Assembly (NCBI RefSeq): GCF_026213295.1
Contig: NC_079415.1
Coordinates: 23,809,847 to 23,873,846, forward strand
Length of the DNA: 64,000 nt
DNA from: Gadus chalcogrammus
Lineage: Eukaryota > Chordata > Actinopteri > Gadiformes > Gadidae
Reading direction: 5' to 3'
Under the pieces are notes generated by a model. The model had not been told where the DNA came from. It was given only the letters and a program-made list of their open reading frames with translations, and searched no databases. Position 1 is the first letter of the stretch. Every line of letters begins with the position of its first letter. Of this stretch, positions 12,056-23,847 are shown one piece after another. The position numbers were made by a program, and so were the translations under genes.

Positions 12056-12427
12056 GCTTACCGTGGTTTGATGCAGAAGGAGCTCCAGCGAGGAAACAGC
12101 GAATACAATACAGAGTATGCAGAACAGGTCGCAGATATAAATTCCGAATAATAGATACAAACCAAGATAGCAGGTCGACGCTAAGCGTCCTGCTAACCAA
12201 ACCAAACAAACCAAGCCGGCCACCCGGAAGTTGCGTCTGCGGCGTCCAACGGCTGCGTCTGGGGCGTCACACGGCAGCCTCGGGTCAGCCTGTAGAGAGA
12301 GAGCACAGGTTACGAGTGGAACTCTTCGTTGACTACACCTTTCCTGTTGGACAAGAGCTGCTGGCCAAGTCTGTTGAATGGAAGCGGCCCATGGTAAAGT
12401 GATAGACACACTGGTGTGTCTATCACA

Positions 12428-13353
12428 ACACAATAAACCCGGTCAAACTATTCAATACATTACTGGACATGAACATCGACCCATGCATCTGTCACTGGAT
12501 TCAAAGCTTTCTCTGGAACAGGCAACAAAAGGTGAAGATCAAAAATACCACATCCTCCCCTCTCTTCCTCAGTACAGGCACACCCCAAGGCTGTGTTCTC
12601 TCACCCTGGCTATTCTCCCTTTACACAAACAAGCTCTCATCCCACCACAGCTCTGTCAACCTGTACAAGTACGCGGACAACTCAACCATCATAGGACACA
12701 TCACCAACAACCAAGAAACAGAATACCGTGCACAGATCAACCAAGCAGTGACCTGGTGTACAGACCATGATCTCATACTCAACTCATCAAAAACAACGGA
12801 ACTCATCATCGACCCAAGACGCCAACCATCCCCCAAAACTCCTGTGCTCATTAAAGGTGAATCCATCTCCATTACTGACGCATTCAAACTCCTTGGAACC
12901 CACATCAGCAATAACCTCAAATGGAAAATAAAAGCAGACCACATCTACAAAAAAGCCAAGCAAAGACTTTTCCATCTCCGTCAGCTCAAGAAGTTCAGGG
13001 TAAGGTCCCATCTTCTGCTCCACTTCTACACAGCCATCGTAGAAAGCATCCTCACCTTCTCCATCACAGTCTGGTTCGGCAGTCTAGACTCACTCTCCCG
13101 GAAGAAACTACAACGCATCATAAATAGAGCATCCAAAATTATTGGCACACCCCTTCCATCCCTTGATTGACTCTACCACAAACGGACAATACCCGGAGCA
13201 CGGAAAATCATCTCCGACCCCACTCAACCTGCACACTATGCCTTCCAGCTACAGCCTTCTGGGAGGCGTTACAGGACTATTGCCTCCAGAACAACCCGGT
13301 TAAAAAACAGTTTCATCCCAACTGCAATAAACTTTCTGAACTCGGAACGTTAA
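12428..13353 (+). pseudogene. LINE reverse transcriptase, C-terminal half
   Basis: This completes the plus-strand LINE. From NTINPVKLF the polymerase reads through the TPQGCVLSP motif (about 12582) and the active-site box. That box reads YADN instead of YADD (about 12671-12682), so one catalytic aspartate is asparagine. The thumb region and the conserved C-terminus (SGRRYR at about 13260) follow. A TGA at 13168 interrupts an otherwise continuous frame running to about 13350. The 3' UTR then runs to 13502. Confidence 0.82.
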
Positions 13354-13502
13354 GGATTAAGCATGGCCCTTATGTATTGTGTAGTGTGTATTTCTGTATG
13401 TATATCTGTGTTATATGTTTTGTAAGTTGGAACCTGTACCAAGCTGACAACAAATTCCACCAGCCTGGCTGTGTGGTCATTAAAATAATCAATCAATCAA
13501 TC

Positions 13503-14124
13503 AGAGGAGAGACGTAAAGCACACACACACACGCAAACACAATTGCCCACACACTCACACACACTACTAACACACTGGAGGGATCAGGAAAGGGAAACAA
13601 TTACAGAAAGTATTTGTTAAACCATAATTTGGTAACATTATTCTCATTGTCATCCAAGACACACACACATGGACACACCCATGGACACACACACACACAT
13701 TTTAATGTGTGTGTGTATTGGACCTTGTGGCTTACACTCGTGTTTACCGTTGTTTAGATTAGATTCTCAACTCTGTACACGAAAAAACATGAGTCGGACC
13801 CATGAAATAAACAAAATAATCCGGTATCATTGCACTATTTCTTTGGAGGAACAAAAATGGGAGACTAACGATTTTGATTTGAAAGAATGAGTCAACATAA
13901 AATGAAACACAGTTATCCTTCTGGAACAGTACCGGAATGGGATTCTAAAATGAAATATATTAATTCTAGAAACAATATTATTATTTAATTCTAGGTATAC
14001 GGTTTATGGTTTCTGCTTGCAAACCAAACGACATGGTAAAAACACTATCCAACACTATTCCAAGTCCTGATTGGAGGTCCCAACCCCCCCAGTTCACACA
14101 GAGCCTCGGTGAGGAAGGTCGGAG
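13503..14124. other. Anonymous sequence with short CA clusters
   Basis: Short (CA)n patches (13523-13565 and 13658-13720, the latter opposing a GTGTGTGT run to form a small hairpin) lie in AT-rich unique sequence. No recognised gene. Confidence 0.4.
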
Positions 14125-14287
14125 CAGAAAACCTCATCTTCCTCGTCCTCCACCGCAGGTGTTCCCCATTGCGCCGATTAGCGTGATGCACCGATCCTCC
14201 TCCGACTGGGGGATGTCAGCGGTATACGCCATCCACCACCACTCACTTGGGCCACCTGGCCCGAGGGTTTGGGACCGGGCTGCCACA
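14125..14287 (-). repeat. 3' LTR fragment
   Basis: The sequence matches the first roughly 160 bp of the 5' LTR, including TGTGGC at 14287-14282, the conserved CCCAAACCCTCGGGCCA-type segment and the block around 14160-14260. Homology ends at about 14125, so the rest of the LTR is deleted or replaced. Confidence 0.75.
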
Positions 14288-14289
14288 CT

Positions 14290-15560
14290 CCTCCAACGCT
14301 GGCTGAAGCCTCGGGTTGCCTTTGACCGACCAGAGACAAGCATCTCGGCGGGACAGAGCGTCGGCGTTAGCGTGTTCCCCTTCCCGGCCTGTGGTCTACC
14401 TGGAACCTGAAATCCTGGAGGTCCAGGAACCACCTCGTCACCCGGGCGTTGGAGTCCTTCGCGCTGGCCATCCACTTGAGTGGCGCATGATCGGTGACGA
14501 GTGTGAACTCCCTGCCCAGGAGATAGTACCTCAGCTTTTCCAGGGCCCACTTGATGGCCAGGGCCTCCTTCTCCACAGTGGAATAGTTATTCTCATTGGA
14601 GAGGAGCTTTCTGCTAATGTAGGTCACTGGGTGTTCCTCTCACCCCCGGACCTGAGAAAGTACCGCTCCCAGTCCCACATCGGACGCGTCGGTGTGGACT
14701 ATTAGGGGCAGAGAGAAATCAGGGGTCATCAGGACAGGTTCCGAGCAGAGGGCTCGTCTAAGGGTACCGCATGCTCTCTCTGCTGCCTCCGACCACGTTA
14801 CCCGGTCTGGCAGGGCCTTCCGGGTCCGATCATTCAGGGGGCTGGCCAGAGTGGCGAAGCCAGGATAAACCCTTGGTAGTACCCTACGAGACCAAGAAAC
14901 GATTTCACCTGTTTTTTGGAAGTGTGGCAGGGCCAGTCCCGGATGGCTGCGACCTTTCTCTCCTGGGGTCGGACGTTCCCCCGTCCTACTTGGTACCCCA
15001 GGTATGACGTCTCCTCCAGACCCAGTTGGCGGGGTTGGCTGTGAGTCCGGCCCTCCTCAACTCCGCCAGGACCGCCCGCAGCTGTCGGAGGTGGACATCC
15101 CAGCTGGCGCTGTGGATAATAATGTCGTCTATATAGGCTGCTGCATACGCCTGGTGAGGCCGAAGGAGCTGCTCCATCATCCTCTGAAACGTGGCGGGTG
15201 CACCATGGACGCCGAATGGGAGGACCGTGTATTGGTATAGACCCCCCGGGGACCGAGCCGCTCAATTAGTTAATCGACCCTGGGCATGGGGTAGGCGTCG
15301 AAGTCTGAGACCCCATTGAGGCTCCGGAAGTCATTGCAAAACCTAAACGTCCCATCGGGTTTTGGGACCAGGACGACGGGACTAGACAAGGCGCTGTGGG
15401 AGTCCTCTATGACTCGGAGCCGGAGCATCTGGTGACCTCCTCCCGGATAGCGTTTCCTACGGGCTTCCGGAACGCGGCATAAATTGGTAAAAACGCGGCA
15501 TAAATTGGTAAAAAACACTTCAGAGGATTTAAAAGAACTGGTACACAAATTTCACATAAC
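14290..15560 (-). pseudogene. gypsy reverse transcriptase and RNase H
   Basis: Motifs in order: PVVLVPKPDGTFRFCNDFR (about 15370), DAYPMPRVD, the active site YIDDII (about 15130, intact), FLGLVGYY, then RNase H motifs YSTVEKEALAIKWALE (about 14570) and VTDHAPLKW. The tail is RWFLDLQDFRFQVDHRPG (about 14395). At least three frame changes and several stops separate these blocks. One single-base frame change at about 14370 precedes the conserved end. A 21-bp tandem duplication (about 15476-15520) lies at the start of the RT region. Confidence 0.82.
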
Positions 15561-15649
15561 CAACCGTGATGCCTGGCCCCGTCCAAATGTCATGTTGGGC
15601 CACCGTGGTCCTGCCTGGTACTTCTGAGTAGACATCCTGGTGTTGCAGG

Positions 15650-17200
15650 ATGCCTTCTTCAAGGTCCTGCTTCTGGGCGGGGCTGAGGTCGTCTCCCACG
15701 GGGACCACAGGAATGTCGCGCCGGGCGGCCAGAACCAGGGGAGCCGGTACCGGTGGTATCCGACCGCCACTGCTTCAGCAGGTTGATATGGTAGAGTTGG
15801 GTAGGTTTGCGTCTCCCGGGCTGCCGTACCCTGTAGTTAAGCTCCCCCACCCTGTCGACGACCTCGTAAGGCCCCTGCCACTTGGCCAGGAATTTGCATT
15901 CCGCCGTTGGTATGAGTACCATGACCTGGTTTCGCGGCTGAAATATGCGCATGGGCGCCCCTGTTGTGGACCCGGGCCTGGGCCTGCTTGGCCTGTCGGA
16001 GGTGGTCCCGGACGATGGGCCAGACCTGCGCCATGCGGTCCCTCACCTCCCTCACCTGATCAACGTGGTCCACCATGGTGCGATGGGGGGATGGCCGGCT
16101 CTCCCACGCCTCCTTGGCGAGGTCGAGGAGTCCCCTTGGTCTTCTCCCATACAGCAACTCGAAGCCCATGGAGGCTTGGGGTACTTTGTGGACGGTGAAT
16201 AGTACGTGGGGCAGGAGCTGGTCCCAATTCTTCCCATCTGTGTCCATGACCTTCCTTAGCATTTGCTTGAGGGTCTTATTGAAGCGTTCTACGAGTCCAT
16301 CGGTCTGGGGGTGGTACACCGAGGTTCGGAGCTGTTTCACCTGGAGGAGGCCAGGCAGTTTTTTTATCACCCGGGACATAAAACAGGACCCCTGGTTGGT
16401 TAGGACTTCTCTGGCTATCCCTACCCGACTGAATAGCAGCATAAGCTCCTTAGCTTCAGCCTTGGTGGTGGCGGCGTGGAGGTGCAGGGCTTCAGGGTAC
16501 CTGGTGGCGTAGTCTACCAAGACTAAAATATATTTATGACCCCGGCTGGTCTTCGGGAGAGGCCCGACAATGTCCAGTGCTATCCGGTCAAACCAGGGCC
16601 GGCTCTGACCAATTTGGTGTCCTAGGCAAGATTTTTGCGGAGGAAATGGAAACTAGGGGGCTCTTCTATTTTGCATGTTATGTTATGTTGTCTAATATTT
16701 ACTACTACTGGAATTAAGAAATATAAACATTGAAGTTAAAGTTAGATGAATACAGTATAAAAAAATAAAATATATATATATATATATTTTCGGCGCCTCC
16801 GGCGGATGGATGCGCCCGTAGCATTAGCCTATACTGCCTATGCCCAGAGCCCGGCCTGGGTCGAACGGTACCTCAATAATGGACTTGGGGATCAGAGGGT
16901 TTCGGACCGAGGGTCGGAGCCGTACGCTGGCATTCAGGGCATGTCGGACAATACCGGACATCGTCTCTTTTCATGAGATGAAATGAGCTAAAATCCTGTT
17001 CCTGGTTTTATCCATTCCTAACAGTACCTTGCTAACATACGGGTGGGATACCACCAGTTGTTCTGTCACCACCCCCCCCTTCTCTACCACTCGATATAGC
17101 AAACCCCCTTTGGTGCTGGAGTGAGGGTGTGGCAAGCAACTCACCGACTCCCTCGCTTGGCCATCATGCGCGAGGACGTGGCTCCCGGCGTGCTTCAGGA
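15650..17200 (-). pseudogene. gypsy integrase
   Basis: A zinc-binding N-terminus is visible in pieces (KTRNRILAHF, then CPTCPECQ at about 16930 in another frame). The catalytic core follows after the MITE: LDIVGPL, VDYATRYPEA, TNQGSCF (about 16400) and YHPQTDGLVERFN (about 16310). The usual TDQGS aspartate is asparagine here, so the D-D-E triad is broken. The C-terminal module ends KFLAKWQGPYEVVDRVG and YHINLLKQW (about 15770) and runs on toward reverse transcriptase. It would insert element DNA into the genome. Frame changes occur at about 16960 and 15950. Confidence 0.8.
16594..16858. mobile_element. hAT MITE inside gypsy integrase
   Basis: A 265-bp insert has ends CAGGGCCGGCTCTG and CAGAGCCCGGCCTG (imperfect inverted repeats). 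Its 8-bp duplication differs at one base (GGTCAAAC at 16586-16593, GGTCGAAC at 16859-16866). Removing it rejoins the integrase sequence on either side. It contains an AT-rich (TA)n centre and no ORF. The single mismatch suggests the insertion is not recent. Confidence 0.85.
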
Positions 17201-17585
17201 CGTCATCCTGTAGTTGGGCGCTGGCGAACTGTCCGGGTCAATCCGTTCCTCCCCCCCAGTCGTGAAGAAATCCGAAAACTCGGTGAGAGGCGAGCTCTCG
17301 GATTCTCCCTGTGGGCCGGTCTGCTCAGTGGCTGTCAGGGTATCCGGAGTGTCCAGGGGTGGCCCCGTAGATTCGGCACGGCGGGGTCCTCCCGTTGAGT
17401 GGGCTGGGGTACCCGGTGGGGTGTCCCGTCTTCCTCCGCTGACGATTCCGCTGGGGTTCAGGGGGCCAGCCGAGCCCCATAAGCAGGTCTGCCGGTTCGT
17501 CTGTGCCGTCGTGGCGGGTCCCACAGTGGTCGGTAACCCGGTTCGAGGTTCCAGAGTCTAGGGAATATGGGGCAGTCTCTCCCGA

Positions 17586-18047
17586 TCAATAGGGGTATGG
17601 AGAGGTGGGGCACGATCCCGGCCCGTGCCTTAAACATCCCTCGGGGGTTAGGCTATGGCTATAGTATGCCAATATCGCCTGTTTCAATGCCGGGTACTGA
17701 CTGGCACAATCCGACGCCAGGCCCTGGCTTGCCAGCTGTGCGGGTCCGGTGAGGAAGGGGGACAGGATGTGGGTCCACAGGTCCTCCAGCCAGCTCTCCC
17801 GACGTGCTGTCCTCTCAAAGACCTCCAAGTAGGCCTCAACTTCGTCGTCCGGACCGAGTTTGGTGAGGCGGCTGGTCGGCGCGGAGGTCGGGGATTCTCG
17901 AACGGCCTGTTGGGTGAGGCGTAGTACCGCCTCCCGGAGAAGGACGAGGCTCTCGGTGTCGTCCCTCTGGGTGGCGGCTGCCAGGGCTTGGTCCCGTTGC
18001 TGACGCTGGGCGGCGGCCGTGGCGGCGGCTCCATCCGGGTTCTGCAT
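17586..18047 (-). pseudogene. gypsy gag (capsid region)
   Basis: A 153-residue open stretch has an alanine/glutamine-rich N-terminus and a basic-acidic linker. A capsid-like segment then carries LGPDDEVEAYLEVFERTA and LSPFLTGPAQLA, as in gag of vertebrate gypsy elements related to SCAN domains. The frame breaks shortly after YYSHSLTPEG. No zinc knuckle is recognised. Gag would form the particle that carries element RNA. Confidence 0.65.
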
Positions 18048-18113
18048 TGGCGGGTGGTTTGGGTAACCTGAGTAGTACGTATCGTGGTCAGGTTGCCTGC
18101 ATTGTCCACCATA

Positions 18114-18809
<696 letters not shown>

Positions 18810-19141
18810 CCATCCCCCCACAAACACACAAACTCCAAGCCTGAGTGCAAACAGGCTCGGTGAGTGTGGCGCACCACATCAGATTAGCCCGTTTGTCTGA
18901 GAGCCATTGATTGTTTTTTTTTGCTCTTAAGCCATCTGCTCGTTTTTTTTTCTTTCGTATATGCCTCCTCCATCTGTTTCCATGACAACCCCTTGTCGAT
19001 ACAAGTGAGACTCTTATTTCAGGAGCCAATCTGTTCGTTATGCTTCATGGTGTTTGCGGCGAAAATCCATCTCTGCTGCTCTGGTTTCCTCTGGTTTCCT
19101 CCCAGTCAGGACACAACTAGTGTCTTCATTATATTATAATG
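18810..19141. other. Anonymous sequence
   Basis: Unique-looking sequence with T-runs at 18914 and 18943. A duplicated CTCTGGTTTCCT occurs at about 19079-19100. No gene recognised. Confidence 0.4.
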
Positions 19142-19690
19142 GGTCCCACCACCACCACATCCCACCACCTCACCTCCACCTCCACCCGCACCACCACCAC
19201 CACCACCAACACTACCACCAGCAGCACCACCACAACACCCACCTCCACCACCACCACCCTCACCAACACCACCTCCATCACCACCACCACCACCATCACC
19301 ACCAACAACTCAACCACCACCACCACCACCCCCATCACCAACACCACCATCACCACCACCAACGCCAACACCACCACCTCAACCACCACAAACATCACCA
19401 CCACCAGCGCCAGCCGAACCACCATCAACACCACCACCAACGCCCCCACCACCACCTCAACCACCACAAACATCACCACCACCAGCCCCAGCCGAACCAC
19501 CACCAACACCACCACCACCACCATTCCCACCTCCAGCTCCACCTGGACCACCACCAACACTACCACCAGCAGCACCACCACAACACCGACCTCCACCACC
19601 ACCAAAACCCCCATCACCACCAGCACCACCACCACCACCTCCATCACCACCACCGCCATCACCACCACCAACTCAACCACCACCACACTA
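19142..19690. repeat. ACC-rich trinucleotide field
   Basis: About 550 bp of degenerate CAC/ACC triplets, nearly free of G on this strand. Internal higher-order duplications occur: the CACCTCAACCACCACAAACA block at about 19374 recurs at about 19453, and the TACCACCAGCAGCACCACCA block at about 19213 recurs at about 19560. The long open frames (polyT, polyH, polyV) follow from the triplet structure and are not credible genes. Confidence 0.9.
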
Positions 19691-20041
19691 TTAATAGCTC
19701 TGTAGTTAGTTGTAGTAGAGTGCATGGATCTTTTATTAATAATTCTGCTTCTCGGGACCGACTCTTATCTACGGGTTGAGATTAATGGGACATTGTTGTG
19801 TTTGCCTTGTTGACAATATGTATATTAACAGATGGTCTCGCTCATTCTCTCTCTTTCTCCCTCTCTCTCTCTCACACACACGCTTTGATCCTTTAAGAAT
19901 ACATTTGCGGAAGAGTAATCTTCTTAATAAAATCCATACAATATCTATAATCTTCAATCTGTAATATTCAACATAATCTCTCATTAGCCTACATGATTTA
20001 CCTGGACACCTCCGCAAACGTGTGTGTGGGTGTGTGTGTGT

Positions 20042-20077
<36 letters not shown>

Positions 20078-20610
20078 CTAACCGTATTCTACTGCGCAGG
20101 TAGGAAATATTACCGTAGTGTTAGTAGTACATGGTACAATGGTATTAATATAATTTGTGTGTTGTTTTTAATGTGGTTCCTGTTATGTGTATTTGGTATT
20201 CTCTTTCATGTGTTCATTGGTGTTTGTGTTGTGGTAGCATTTAATGCTAAACACATTTCTGTGCAATTGGACAAAAGTTGTAGCTTATCTAATGAACAAA
20301 TATGGTAATACGATACACAAAAGAGTAAAATAAAATAAAAATACCTGTAAAGGTTTCAAAAGAACACCATGAATAAAATACACGTAATACATACACGAAA
20401 GTCCCCTTATAAAGGCTTAATTCTCTCAAATCAGTGTTCTTTTGCAGAACCCCTCCCTGAAGGAACAGGTACCCAGGCGTTGGTCCGCCTCTTACTTTCC
20501 TGGTGTCGGCCCAGGCTCTGAGCTGACCCCCCCTGATGTTTTACCACAACAATAAATCAACGATAAATCTGTATGCACCCCCTCTTTAACAGCGTGTTGC
20601 TGCTCTCCCT
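19691..20610. other. Anonymous sequence with short (TG)n
   Basis: Unique-looking AT-rich sequence. A (TG)n patch lies at about 20022-20075 and a CT-rich patch at 19846-19872. No coding domain recognised. Confidence 0.4.
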
Positions 20611-20667
20611 GTATGGTTAAACTCACACTTTGACAATAAGTTTGTCAAAGTGTGAGTTTAACCGTAC
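20611..20667. repeat. Perfect 22-bp hairpin
   Basis: The arms 20615-20636 and 20642-20663 are exact reverse complements around a 5-nt loop (TAAGT). The stem extends by further pairs (20611-20613 with 20665-20667) after one G-T position. It is not associated with a recognised transposon end. Possibilities are a tiny foldback element, a microRNA-like hairpin or a replication-derived inverted duplication. Confidence 0.7.
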
Positions 20668-21478
20668 TATCTTGAGACTCAACTAACAAAAACAACGTTA
20701 CCATGTCAAGTCAACAGAGTCAAAATGTTGCCCCAGTTCTAAAGAAAGAGAGAAAGACAGAACCGGTGGTTCTTAAAGATCTTCTTTCTTCTGATTTCTT
20801 CTGATTCTATTTTCACACTTCATGGTCTGTCGAGGCTTCCATACCCCCCCTCCGCCTCCCAAGGCGGTTTCCAAGCGGAAATGTTTCCTCCAGCAGGCCT
20901 CCAGGTGGGGAACTTGATCTCACAGCAAGTGTCCCCGCTAGGGCCAACACATCATCGCTAAACACTGTTGGTTAATTCATGCTTTAGAAAGTAAAAGTCA
21001 TTAGCTACACCTCCAGGGTGGTGTTGTTTATGCAACAGGTGGGGTTAATTAAGACAGGCGTAGGAGGATGACTCATTCCCTCACTCATGTCCATGGAAAT
21101 GCGTGAAAGCGATTGAACAGGTCAGACCAGAAGGGGGCGATGCAGAAGATCATCAACATCTTCTTCTTCAAACGGCGTACGGCGACCCTAAGAAATACCT
21201 GCTCAGACGAAAGACAAGCTGGAGGCTTGCACGATACAACTATTCGCATTAGCAAATTAAGGTCATGATGGGGACGGCAGCAGCTCAGGAGGAATAGTAT
21301 GGAAGAAATTAACCCTACATTTCATGGTAAGCTATGATTATTATTAGGCCTATATATCATTTAGATACTTTAATGGTGGAAAGTAGCTGATCACCTCTCC
21401 CCTATAAGTTAGGGTTGACATGGCGCCAGCGAGTAGGTTCACTCTGTTCCTATCTTGTGTGCTTTTTGAAAAATATGC
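20668..21478. other. Anonymous sequence upstream of the ERV
   Basis: Unique-looking sequence, with no coding domain or repeat boundary recognised. A tandem TTTCTTCTGAT duplication lies at about 20789-20810. This stretch is the flank of the outer LTR element starting at 21479. Confidence 0.4.
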
Positions 21479-21796
21479 TGACATGCACACATGTACACCA
21501 ACGATCTGTTTGCATAGTGGTTAATATAAGTTCAAGGGTAAAGCTTGGTAAAGGAAAAATATGTTATGTAAATCAACATTTTATGCAAGTCTGACTTCAT
21601 ATTATGTAAGGATTGGGTATATAAGGAGCAGGACGAGAATCATTCTGGAGTGTCTTTGCAAACCTCGCTCGGCTTTGTTGTTGCTTGTTTGCGGGTAACA
21701 ATAATGTCTCTGTCAATACTTGATCCGGACTCCCCAATTCCTCATGTTATTTTAAGTTAGTTGAAGTGATAGAACTCGGTTATAGTTTCTACCACA
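21479..21796 (+). repeat. ERV1 5' LTR
   Basis: It begins TGACATGCACACATG and probably ends CCACA. A TATATAAGG box lies at about 21618. It matches 30481-30791 nearly base for base over about 310 bp. The polyadenylation-type AATAAAG of the 3' copy reads AATAATG here (about 21700). Confidence 0.78.
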
Positions 21797-21800
21797 TAAT

Positions 21801-21819
21801 TGGCGTCACGAACAGGATT
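21801..21819 (+). other. ERV1 primer-binding site, tRNA-Ser-like
   Basis: TGGCGTCACGAACAGGATT lies five bases after the LTR. It reads as the complement of a serine tRNA 3' end (ending TTCGTGACGCCA). The tRNA identity is from memory of tRNA-Ser genes and should be checked against the species' tRNA set. Confidence 0.55.
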
Positions 21820-21829
21820 GAAAAACAGA

Positions 21830-22982
21830 GACACGCCAACTGCTGTGCTGCAGGACGGGGTTTGAACGAATCATGCAACAGAGCTCATCATAAAAAGGTA
21901 AGCAACCAATATATAGGAAGTTGTGTGATCTGTTCTTGCCCCGTGTGAACGCTAACAGCAGGTAAAGTGTCTCTTCAATTTAACGAACCAAAGTAATAGA
22001 AAAAGTGAGAGAGGGAAAAAAAGGAGCCCGGTGAGAGATTGAGTGCACGCGCACATAGCCATGAACGCTCTGTGGTTTTGGTTAACTAACACGCGGTTTG
22101 TGGTTCTAAATTGATACAAGTTGTTGTTTTCGTCTGTGGTATAACAATAAGTAGGCCGCCTACTATAAAGTCGAACCTGTTGGATTTCTGAGATCCCAGC
22201 TGGAGTTGGGTTAGAATTAATTACTGTAGATGAATTCATATTTATTTGAGAAGAGTTTCCTTGGGATGCCGGCAAGTGAATTTTCAATTCTAATCTTGGA
22301 CCGGTTGAACTGCAGTTCCTGCACAAATGATGGTGAATTTCTAATTCCGATCTTGGCATTTTGAGAAAACAGGCTTCTCGCACTTTTGAATAGATACGTT
22401 TCTTGGTTGGTGTACCGCTTGAGTTGGTATTTTGAGAAGTTTCTTCTTCTTGTTCTGGTCGAGTAGTTATGTGTTCAACCATTATTTTGAAAGAATAGGC
22501 TTGTTGTTTAAAGTGCCGTTTGAATGAGTTTAATGCACTAATCGTGGACCAATCGAGCTGCAGTTATTGGATCAACCTTTTATTTGTAATTAAAGACGAG
22601 TTAGTGACTAGTTCCACTCAGCATCTTGTACAACAAATTCGGCAATTTTCGATAAGCTATAAAAAGTTGCATCAATCGTTTTCTTTCTGTATTTAAGCTG
22701 CGATAGGATTAAGTTACCTCGGAGACTTGTACGGCCCGTTTTCTTTTAGGTTATTCTTTTAGTCAGAGAATAAATAATTTGTCTGAAGCAAGTGAGTAGA
22801 CCTTATCTTGGGCTGTGTCCTCTCAGCCAGTGGCCAGAAAGGGTGGGGGCCTAGGAGCAAAGCAGGACTTAAAATAGCCAGCCGCATTCCAATTGGCATA
22901 AAGTAAAATAAAATGATTAAACTAACGTGTAGAATAAACTCAAAAATAAATTGCAATAATAATAGTGTTTTCACACCTAAAG
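21830..22982. other. ERV1 leader, no clear coding
   Basis: This holds the splice-donor-like site and about 1 kb of sequence. A minus-strand open frame (21952-22482) has no family resemblance. I read the stretch as the untranslated leader plus decayed sequence. Confidence 0.4.
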
Positions 22983-23480
22983 ATGAATAAAGCACCAACA
23001 GCAGTAGAGATTTTGAGTAGGGACCGTCCATTGCTTAAAGATGAGATAAAAACGTTCTCTGAGAAATGGGAGAAGAGGACTGCCAAATCTGGCGCAATAT
23101 GGCCCGTGGGAGGGACTTTTGATGCAGTGATGTGTAGGGATATAGAGGTAATAATAAATTATGAAGCTAACAAGGCAGTAGAAAAGAATATGAGGGAGAA
23201 GTTAGTAGCCTTGTTCCAAAATGAGGAAGAGAGATGGAGGAAAAAAGAGAGAACAGCTGGAGAAATAGTAAATAAAGATCGGAAAAACTGAGCCGTTACC
23301 CCCGAAGACTCAGCCACCACGGTATGACACAGGACTGTATCCACTGATAACAGGCAAGGTAGACATTAAAGGGGAAGTCCCACTAAATGAAGAAGATAAG
23401 AATTATAACACACAGGGAAGGAGGGTCCCACCAATACACATGGACTGCTATGAAGGGATTAGGAAAACAAGGGAAAAGTG
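22983..23480 (+). pseudogene. ERV1 gag fragment
   Basis: An open frame from 22983 (MNKAPTAVEIL) runs about 100 residues with a lysine/glutamate-rich tail and stops at 23289. In the next frame the sequence continues with a proline-rich PPRYDTGLYPL segment (about 23312). This resembles the matrix-to-capsid junction of retroviral gag. Later frames to about 23790 show only charged, non-diagnostic sequence. The break is a frameshift plus stop. Assignment to gag rests on position after the primer site and on the proline-rich motif. Confidence 0.5.
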
Positions 23481-23847
23481 TAACAATGCTGACTAGTCCA
23501 AGTGAAAGTGAGCATGAGGACGAAGATGGGAAAAATGATGATGAGCAGATTTGCAAAGGGAACAAAGAGTCAGAGGAGGCTAAAAAATAAGAACAGAGAA
23601 CAGAAAGAGAGTTTCTGTGTGGATCCAGTGACAGATACAAGGGGGGCAAAGTCCAGCAGCAGTGAATCATTACAAAGCCCCCTAACACTTGAGTTACATG
23701 AGAAGAATAGTAGATCGCATGAGGAGAGAAGAGCACCCGACACGTGTGATGTGTTTAGTGTAGTGTTTCGTGTGATGTAATATGGTTTCACATTCCGTTC
23801 TTGGAATCTTGCTATTCTGCAGGGTCTTCTAAAATGTTCTTAGTAGC

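Larger units (their letters stand above)
9580..12427 (-). mobile_element. Second LINE (CR1/L2 group), minus strand, 3' missing
   Basis: Read on the minus strand: a 5' leader (12427-12056), ORF1 (12055 to about 11200), a repeat-rich ORF1-ORF2 junction (11190-10740), then the ORF2 endonuclease and linker up to about 9580. Reverse transcriptase and the 3' UTR are absent. Keeping the 5' end while losing the 3' end is opposite to the usual 5' truncation of LINEs. A deletion after a full insertion is therefore more likely than an aborted insertion. Confidence 0.78.
7790..13502 (+). mobile_element. LINE (CR1/L2 group), split by another LINE
   Basis: The 5' part (7790-9580) encodes an N-terminal segment, an apurinic endonuclease-type domain and the beginning of reverse transcriptase. 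The 3' part (12428-13502) resumes inside reverse transcriptase and runs through the C-terminus and a 3' UTR ending in (AATC)n at about 13488-13502. Roughly 90 codons of reverse transcriptase between the two parts are absent. The intervening 2.85 kb is a second LINE in opposite orientation. The exact 5' end is uncertain. Confidence 0.82.

Noticed and set aside
15548..17200. Integrase before reverse transcriptase as evidence of a rearranged element
   Set aside because: The junction is continuous and the order matches the known Gmr1-like gypsy lineage, so no rearrangement is needed.
19054..19779. Histidine-, threonine- or valine-rich frames up to 241 codons
   Set aside because: All frames stay open because the ACC-type triplet repeat lacks stop codons; there are no domains, and composition tracks the repeat.
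21952..22482. A 176-codon minus-strand frame as a gene
   Set aside because: It lies antisense in the retroviral leader with no recognisable motif; the composition looks random.
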